Source: an uncultured Collinsella sp.
GTDB taxonomy: Bacteria; Actinomycetota; Coriobacteriia; Coriobacteriales; Coriobacteriaceae
NCBI GenBank assembly: GCA_902465115.1
Contig: CABQMC010000024.1
Coordinates: 1-12,530, forward strand
DNA: 12,530 nt
Direction: 5' to 3'
Shown here in pieces: positions 9,501 through 12,530 of the stretch (positions within the stretch are counted from its first letter, which is position 1; each line of letters starts with the position of its first letter). The position numbers were made by a program, and so were the translations under genes. The notes beneath the pieces were generated by a model that searched no databases, had not been told where the DNA came from, and saw nothing but the letters and a program-made list of their open reading frames with translations.

Positions 9501-9555
9501 CCGCACGATAGGCGTCTGCAGGGCCGAGGTATCGGCACAGCCACGAACCACGCAC
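6511..9555 (-). CDS. addA: AddA helicase-nuclease, C-terminal part of a frameshifted gene
   Basis: This is the larger part of the AddA subunit of the AddAB double-strand-break resection complex. It carries helicase motif II (IDEFQDTD, residues 150-157 from 9555), motif III (VGDAQQSIYRFRGA), motif IV (LVRNFRS), motif V (TVHASKGLEYP, about 7955-7990) and motif VI (YVAMTRAREL, about 7615-7645). An acidic, low-complexity insertion (about 7070-7350) leads to the C-terminal RecB-type nuclease, with GSAFHAA, VIDYKTGG (D949, K951) and the QARVY motif (970-974). It lacks Walker A, which lies in the upstream frame. The GTG at 9555 has no Shine-Dalgarno and is only where the open frame offers a start; the frame is open back to a TGA at 9649-9651. 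With one base restored, the whole gene would encode about 1210 aa, normal for AddA. Family identity is certain; whether this part is translated is not. Confidence 0.9.
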   Translation of the reverse strand: MRGSWLCRYLGPADAYRAALGASKATTEKAQVALEAIDAFEASGKAMADVARLMMACSMPRASKMFPKENVELLKAEAADTFVNIVLACGDPALDALTGLARAVETEYRALKADQSALDNNDLLRMAYEALRDYPAIRAAYEGRFKMVMIDEFQDTDQMQVDLIRYLTGAGERALCTVGDAQQSIYRFRGAEVEVFRRQERKVGSTTASETVATSDAPAGELVKLVRNFRSHDEVLRYVARVFDGDTGGLMQGFLDLEPSDKRKDKLKAKASRRQALFVAGGSTQERTQAKARAIAERFQTLVKAGQPQGSMVLLLGRMTNADVYAQAFRDQGLDCVIAGGSVFAQAAEVQTVRALVCALANPADTAQGLMPLLASPMFALGAQEFLALATKLDEQTGETSRRNIDAGIMSDSDVPGLQGLPLVTRAREVLRYALRRVGRDSFAAIARDVVNASGWFVRLAQRGPEGKAIAANVLKALDAVAEAETELGNSPRSIALAFDRFLAGKEAPGALNEEGDGAVRIMTVHASKGLEYPVVAVAECFGVRKSSGAAQMGRVDGGAQVVALPARFDGVKLADGTFVKGDDVKKQFEHAFKGRGTSLWLPPELMEDVCATGSPAEAFARLRNDDLQLSLEERARLLYVAMTRARELVILAMDAGVSRGKVTAPTFDVETDLTYDVLRRILPTGSLDMPQLDSDRLVFDNSKPGDYELISLADFTFGEQAFEANASLDAEGRLVRGDVDTDTADDSASTIVPGPADPKPDSFELVYPQAVGVRMGICPYPMRDSYSYSSIAAALHAEAEDRSAEARVPMDEAGDDAESDGSEMTDADVAAVEPAGNPMALGSAFHAACQWLIEMGADALPAERADALARLWCLTPEQCERFDVALDRWLKSAVRADLLAWPCVRAEVPFFSLGCEDEDIARYGAYAEGAIDALATNPADSSCALVIDYKTGGTPDETPDQLLEKHALQARVYSDVLHKAGFKTVTVKFVRVEQPDPTIFVEPAEPQVVTYNL

Positions 9556-10142
9556 ACGTCGTCCATGCCGCCCGGCAGCTGGCTCGATAGCTCCAACAGG
9601 TTGCGCACCAGACCTTTGATGGTGGTACCACTGCCAAAGGGACCGCCCTCACCCGCCATGGGATACCAGGCATAGAGTGCTTTGAGCGAAGCCGCGAGCT
9701 CGGGAGCGGCATCGGGCGCCGTCGCGCGACCCAGCACATGCTCGACAGCCTGATCCATAAGCTCATCGGTATCGGTAAGCACCGTGAACTCGGGATCGAT
9801 GCCCAACTCCAACGCGTGCGCGCGCAGGATGCGCGAGCACATGCCGTGAATGGTCGAGATCCAAGCGTCGTCGACCGTCAGGGCCTCTTCGTCCATACCC
9901 TCTTCGATAAGCGCACGGCGCACACGGTCGCGAATCTCGGCCGCGGCGTCTTTGGTAAAGGTAATGGCGAGCACCTGATCCAGATGTTCGACAAACGGAC
10001 CGGATTCGGGCGAGAGCGCATAGACGATGCGGCGCGTGAGGGTAAAGGTCTTGCCCGAACCGGCGCCCGCCGAGACAAACAGCGGGCGGTCGAGCGTTTT
10101 GACGACTTGCAGCTGTTGCGGCATCAAAGTCGAAAGATCCAT
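9393..10142 (-). CDS. addA: AddA helicase-nuclease, N-terminal part of a frameshifted gene
   Basis: The ATG at 10142 begins the genuine AddA N-terminus. It contains the Q-motif region (LMPQQLQVV), Walker A SAGAGSGKT (24-32, K31), motif Ia ITFTKDAAAEIRDR (60-73) and motif Ic STIHGMCSRILRAHA (96-110), all diagnostic of UvrD/RecB-type helicases. Up to about residue 205 the sequence is AddA-like. After that it becomes an arginine-rich run typical of wrong-frame GC-rich DNA and ends at 9393. The AGGAGG at 10155-10160 serves as Shine-Dalgarno inside the last codons of addB, whose stop is 3 bases before this ATG, so translation is probably coupled. If the frameshift is real, the 249-aa product would bind ATP poorly or not at all, as motifs II-VI are missing. 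Confidence 0.9.
   Translation of the reverse strand: MDLSTLMPQQLQVVKTLDRPLFVSAGAGSGKTFTLTRRIVYALSPESGPFVEHLDQVLAITFTKDAAAEIRDRVRRALIEEGMDEEALTVDDAWISTIHGMCSRILRAHALELGIDPEFTVLTDTDELMDQAVEHVLGRATAPDAAPELAASLKALYAWYPMAGEGGPFGSGTTIKGLVRNLLELSSQLPGGMDDVCVVRGCADTSALQTPIVRRSARARPRPKRRRWRSRPSTRSRRAARPWRMWRGL
9510..9545 (-). other. Frameshift joint inside addA
   Basis: The two addA reading frames cross here. From 10142 to 6511 the locus is 3632 bases, two more than a multiple of three, and the downstream frame is shifted -1 relative to the upstream one, so one lost base explains it. The joint must lie between the TGA at 9649-9651 of the downstream frame and the upstream frame's stop at 9393. Protein-like content narrows it to ADTSAL in the upstream frame meeting DAYRAALGASK in the downstream frame. 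A G run at 9521-9523 reading 3 instead of 4 would fix it. No slippery heptamer is seen here. The cause may be a true mutation or a sequencing or assembly error. Confidence 0.85.
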
Positions 10143-10145
10143 GGT

Positions 10146-12530
10146 CTACACGTCCCTCCTTACAAACGTTCCTTCGTGGTTATACGAGCAGCGCGCATGC
10201 GCGGCCTGCGCCGATGCCGGATCAACAGCGGCGACGTCGCCCGCCTCGAGCTCGCGCAGGCGCTCGGCAATGCCGGCCTCTACGCGGTCGAGCAGCGCGT
10301 CGAAGTCCATGTTGCCGCCCTCGCCCGGAAAGCCCTTCTTAAGGCCCGGAATGCGACCGTCGCCGCGCTCTTCCTCGAGCAACTCGGCACTCGCCGCGCC
10401 GCGCAGCGCGGGCTTGCCGCCCTTGGTCGAAAAATAGAGCGCAGCACGGGTATCTAGGCCCAGCGCCCGACGCATGGCCTGCGCGTAGATGAGTGTCTGG
10501 GTATGGGGCGGCAACCAGCGTGGGTCGTCGATGGGAGCCTCGCCCGACTCCTCGTCGCGCACCGTGGGGTCGGCGAGCTTAAACTCCTCGACACCCGAAC
10601 GATGCTTGTAGTCGATTACCACGGCGCGATTCTCGGCATCCACGTCAACGCGGTCGATGCGCCCGCCGAGTGGCCAACCGGCATACTCGACCTGAAGCTC
10701 GTTGAACGCAAACTCCAGATAGCGCGGCGCGAAGGGCGCGAGCGCCTCAGACTCGTAGGCGAGCACGCCTTCCAGCTGCGGCAGAATCTCGGCCACCTGA
10801 CGCTCCTCCACCGGGGAGAGCGGCACCAGCGGGCCCTCGGTACCGCGCTTGCCCGCATGCTCGGCCAAGGTCTCGTCAAAGACCTCGTGCAGCAGCTTCT
10901 GTGCACGCGGCAGGTTCTCGGGCGTCACGCGCTCCATGCCCTCTTGGGGCAGACGGGCGTGCAGGTGTTCCAGCACGTCGTGGACGAAGTTGCCCTTCTC
11001 CATGTTGCCAAAACCCGCGTCGATGGACTGGGGCTTGACGCGATACGACACGAACCAGCACAGCGGGCAGGTGGAATAAGCCTCGATCTGCGAGGCGGAC
11101 GTCAGGCGTGGCACGAGCGGCGCGTCCTCGCCCTCGCCATCGCGACGGCGCAAGACCAAATACGGCACGGCCTCGGCACTCAGATGCTGAGGGGCTTCAC
11201 AGGTCACGCGCTCGCGCTTGAGACCTTCGCCTGCCGCGGGATCGAAGTCCCTTACGATATCGCCCTCACCCACGCACTTCGCCTTGTCGGCGCCAGTGGC
11301 CTTAGCATCGTCAGTGGCCTTGTCGGCGTCAGCGACCTTAGCGTCGTCAGCTGCCTTGTCGGCGTCTGCGGCCTTAGCAGCTTCAGCGGCCTCGGCATGC
11401 GCCCGCAACTCGGTCCACACGGCAGCCGGATAGCACTCGCGCGCCTGGCGATCGTGCGTCACGCGCGCAAGCGCAACCGGGCCGCGTGCCGCCTGCATAG
11501 CATGACCAAAGCGCACGCGCAGCAAGGCCGCGGGCTCAAGCGTCACGCCCTCGCGACCAAGGCTCGCCGCCAGCGTGGCCAGCGGCCCCTCCTCGTGTGA
11601 GAGCGGATAGCTGTCCAGATCGACATCGGCAAACAGCACGGCATCGTAGCTGCCGGGGCGCAGAGCCGCCGCATCGGCAAGCGAAGCAAAGCGAGCCTGG
11701 GCACGTGGCGCACGGTCAACCTCGTGGGTCTCGTAATCGTAGGCGGCGCTACGCTTGTCCACCTTGGTGCGAATGCCATCGAGCACGGGCACGGTTGCGG
11801 CCTGCGACACGTCGAGCGCGCGGGCGCCATTCATAAGGATGTCGATGGCGTGGCGCAGCAGGGCCACCTCCGCCTGGCGACGGGCTTGGCCATCCAAGCT
11901 GCCCAGCGAGCGATCGGGCAACGCCTCGGCAACGGCAAGCATGGCCTTGAGCGCCGTCACGGGCTTGTCACGCCACAGCGCCTGGAACACGTCCGAGACC
12001 ACGCACGGTACGTTCTTAAACCAGTTCTCGTCGCTCGCCGCCTTGCGCGCGCCCCTCACCTGGCCCTGAACGCTCTGCAGCAGGCTCTTAACGCCCGCGG
12101 TAGTCTTGCTGCGCGAAAGACGCATATTCTTATCGAAGGTACGGGCATTGACGGCATCAGCGCCCGAAAGCGGACTGTAGATCCAGTCGGTAAGCTCCGG
12201 CGCGGGCCACCACTCGGTCTTTGACGCCGCACCCTCATCGGCGGCCTTCATGCGCTCGATCAGGCCGGCAAGCGCCGCAAGCTGCCTGCCCGCAATGGAT
12301 TGGGAAAACGCCGTGAACTCAACTGTCTCGGCAGCGATATGACGAGCCGCCAGACGAGAGGCGAGCTCACCGAACAGCTGGGGTGCCCGGGCAGAAACAA
12401 CGAGCACGCGCACGGGGTCGGCGGGCGTTGCAGTAGCTTTATCGGCCTTGGACTCCTTGTGCACTTTCACCAACTTATCGATGGCGTCCGCATAAGCATG
12501 GGCACGGGCATGGGGGCCGGCGACCTCAAT
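10146..12530 (-). CDS. addB: AddB subunit of the AddAB helicase-nuclease (partial, N-terminus outside window)
   Basis: The frame is open to the right edge with coding-like sequence (IEVAGPHARAHAYADAIDKLV), so the in-frame TTG at 12473 is not the start; about 300 N-terminal residues are probably missing. The 794 visible residues include the degenerate helicase-like middle and a C-terminal PD-(D/E)XK nuclease: SQIEAYSTCPLCWF (C488, C491), GRIDRVD (D627), VIDYKHRSG (D640, K642) and TQTLIYAQ (Q678, Y682). AddB recognises Chi and cuts one strand while AddA translocates. The nuclease residues look intact. The Fe-S site looks incomplete: the C-terminal cysteine cluster of B. subtilis AddB is reduced to C781. 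An Ala/Asp/Lys tandem repeat lies between the middle region and the nuclease. The gene ends in TAG at 10146-10148, 3 bases before addA, forming an addBA operon. Confidence 0.92.
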   Translation of the reverse strand: MEVAGPHARAHAYADAIDKLVKVHKESKADKATATPADPVRVLVVSARAPQLFGELASRLAARHIAAETVEFTAFSQSIAGRQLAALAGLIERMKAADEGAASKTEWWPAPELTDWIYSPLSGADAVNARTFDKNMRLSRSKTTAGVKSLLQSVQGQVRGARKAASDENWFKNVPCVVSDVFQALWRDKPVTALKAMLAVAEALPDRSLGSLDGQARRQAEVALLRHAIDILMNGARALDVSQAATVPVLDGIRTKVDKRSAAYDYETHEVDRAPRAQARFASLADAAALRPGSYDAVLFADVDLDSYPLSHEEGPLATLAASLGREGVTLEPAALLRVRFGHAMQAARGPVALARVTHDRQARECYPAAVWTELRAHAEAAEAAKAADADKAADDAKVADADKATDDAKATGADKAKCVGEGDIVRDFDPAAGEGLKRERVTCEAPQHLSAEAVPYLVLRRRDGEGEDAPLVPRLTSASQIEAYSTCPLCWFVSYRVKPQSIDAGFGNMEKGNFVHDVLEHLHARLPQEGMERVTPENLPRAQKLLHEVFDETLAEHAGKRGTEGPLVPLSPVEERQVAEILPQLEGVLAYESEALAPFAPRYLEFAFNELQVEYAGWPLGGRIDRVDVDAENRAVVIDYKHRSGVEEFKLADPTVRDEESGEAPIDDPRWLPPHTQTLIYAQAMRRALGLDTRAALYFSTKGGKPALRGAASAELLEEERGDGRIPGLKKGFPGEGGNMDFDALLDRVEAGIAERLRELEAGDVAAVDPASAQAAHARCSYNHEGTFVRRDV
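10155..10160 (-). promoter_or_regulatory. Shine-Dalgarno of addA within the addB 3' end
   Basis: AGGAGG on the minus strand is embedded in two arginine codons near the end of addB and lies 12 bases upstream of the addA ATG at 10142. The long spacing, and the addB TAG only 3 bases from the addA start, fit translational coupling by a terminating ribosome. Confidence 0.7.
11281..11388 (-). repeat. Three-copy 36-bp in-frame tandem repeat in addB
   Basis: Three units of 36 bases (11281-11316, 11317-11352, 11353-11388), each starting GCCTTGTCGG on the plus strand and each about 30/36 identical to its neighbour, encode 12-residue units: AAEAAKAADADK, AADDAKVADADK and ATDDAKATGADK. The period is a multiple of three, so copy changes keep the frame. 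The repeat forms a charged, probably helical or disordered linker between the helicase-like middle and the nuclease domain. Confidence 0.85.

Noticed and set aside
9510..9545. Programmed -1 ribosomal frameshift in addA
   Set aside because: No X XXY YYZ slippery heptamer is visible at the joint, and AddA is not known to use programmed frameshifting; a mutation or sequencing error is simpler.
11281..11400. CRISPR-like repetition
   Set aside because: Units are contiguous with no spacers, keep the addB frame and encode a 12-residue protein repeat.
10146..12473. addB as a complete 775-residue gene starting at TTG 12473
   Set aside because: The frame continues open with coding-like residues to the window edge, there is no Shine-Dalgarno at the TTG, and AddB proteins are normally over 1000 residues.

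Overview
The window is GC-rich and densely coding. All recognisable genes lie on the minus strand, in transcriptional order addB (5' end outside the window), addA (frameshifted), dnaE, then a SNF2/SWIM helicase gene (3' end outside the window). The high GC, the PHP-containing DnaE1-type polymerase with HLHNHT and MLDG motifs, an AddAB rather than RecBCD repair nuclease, and the alanine- and aspartate-rich codon use suggest a high-GC Actinomycetota. A Coriobacteriia (Collinsella-like) genome is my best guess, but this is inference and no marker in the window proves it.

Layout: 1-2470 holds the N-terminal 823 residues of a SWIM zinc-finger SNF2 helicase that runs off the left edge just after its DEAQ box. 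2471-2528 is a short spacer with a small AT-rich inverted repeat and a strong Shine-Dalgarno. 2529-6332 is complete dnaE, the replicative DNA polymerase III alpha subunit, 1267 aa. 6333-6510 is the only sizeable spacer; it has a perfect 18-bp inverted repeat and a weak candidate promoter for dnaE. 6511-10142 is addA, whose reading frame is broken by an apparent one-base loss near 9510-9545. 10146-12530 is addB without its N-terminus; it carries an in-frame 36-bp tandem repeat.

Functionally this is a DNA replication and double-strand-break repair neighbourhood. AddAB resects broken ends to Chi-like sites for RecA loading, DnaE synthesises DNA (with an apparently complete PHP metal site that may proofread), and SNF2 enzymes remodel nucleic acid-protein complexes. 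addB and addA are separated by 3 bases and are almost certainly translationally coupled; dnaE and the SNF2 gene are 58 bases apart.

I see no new defence system, mobile element, CRISPR array, tRNA or rRNA. The points most worth checking are the addA frameshift (real lesion or assembly error), the intergenic 18-bp palindrome, the missing iron-sulphur cysteines of AddB, the AddB tandem repeat, and two lineage-type departures in DnaE.
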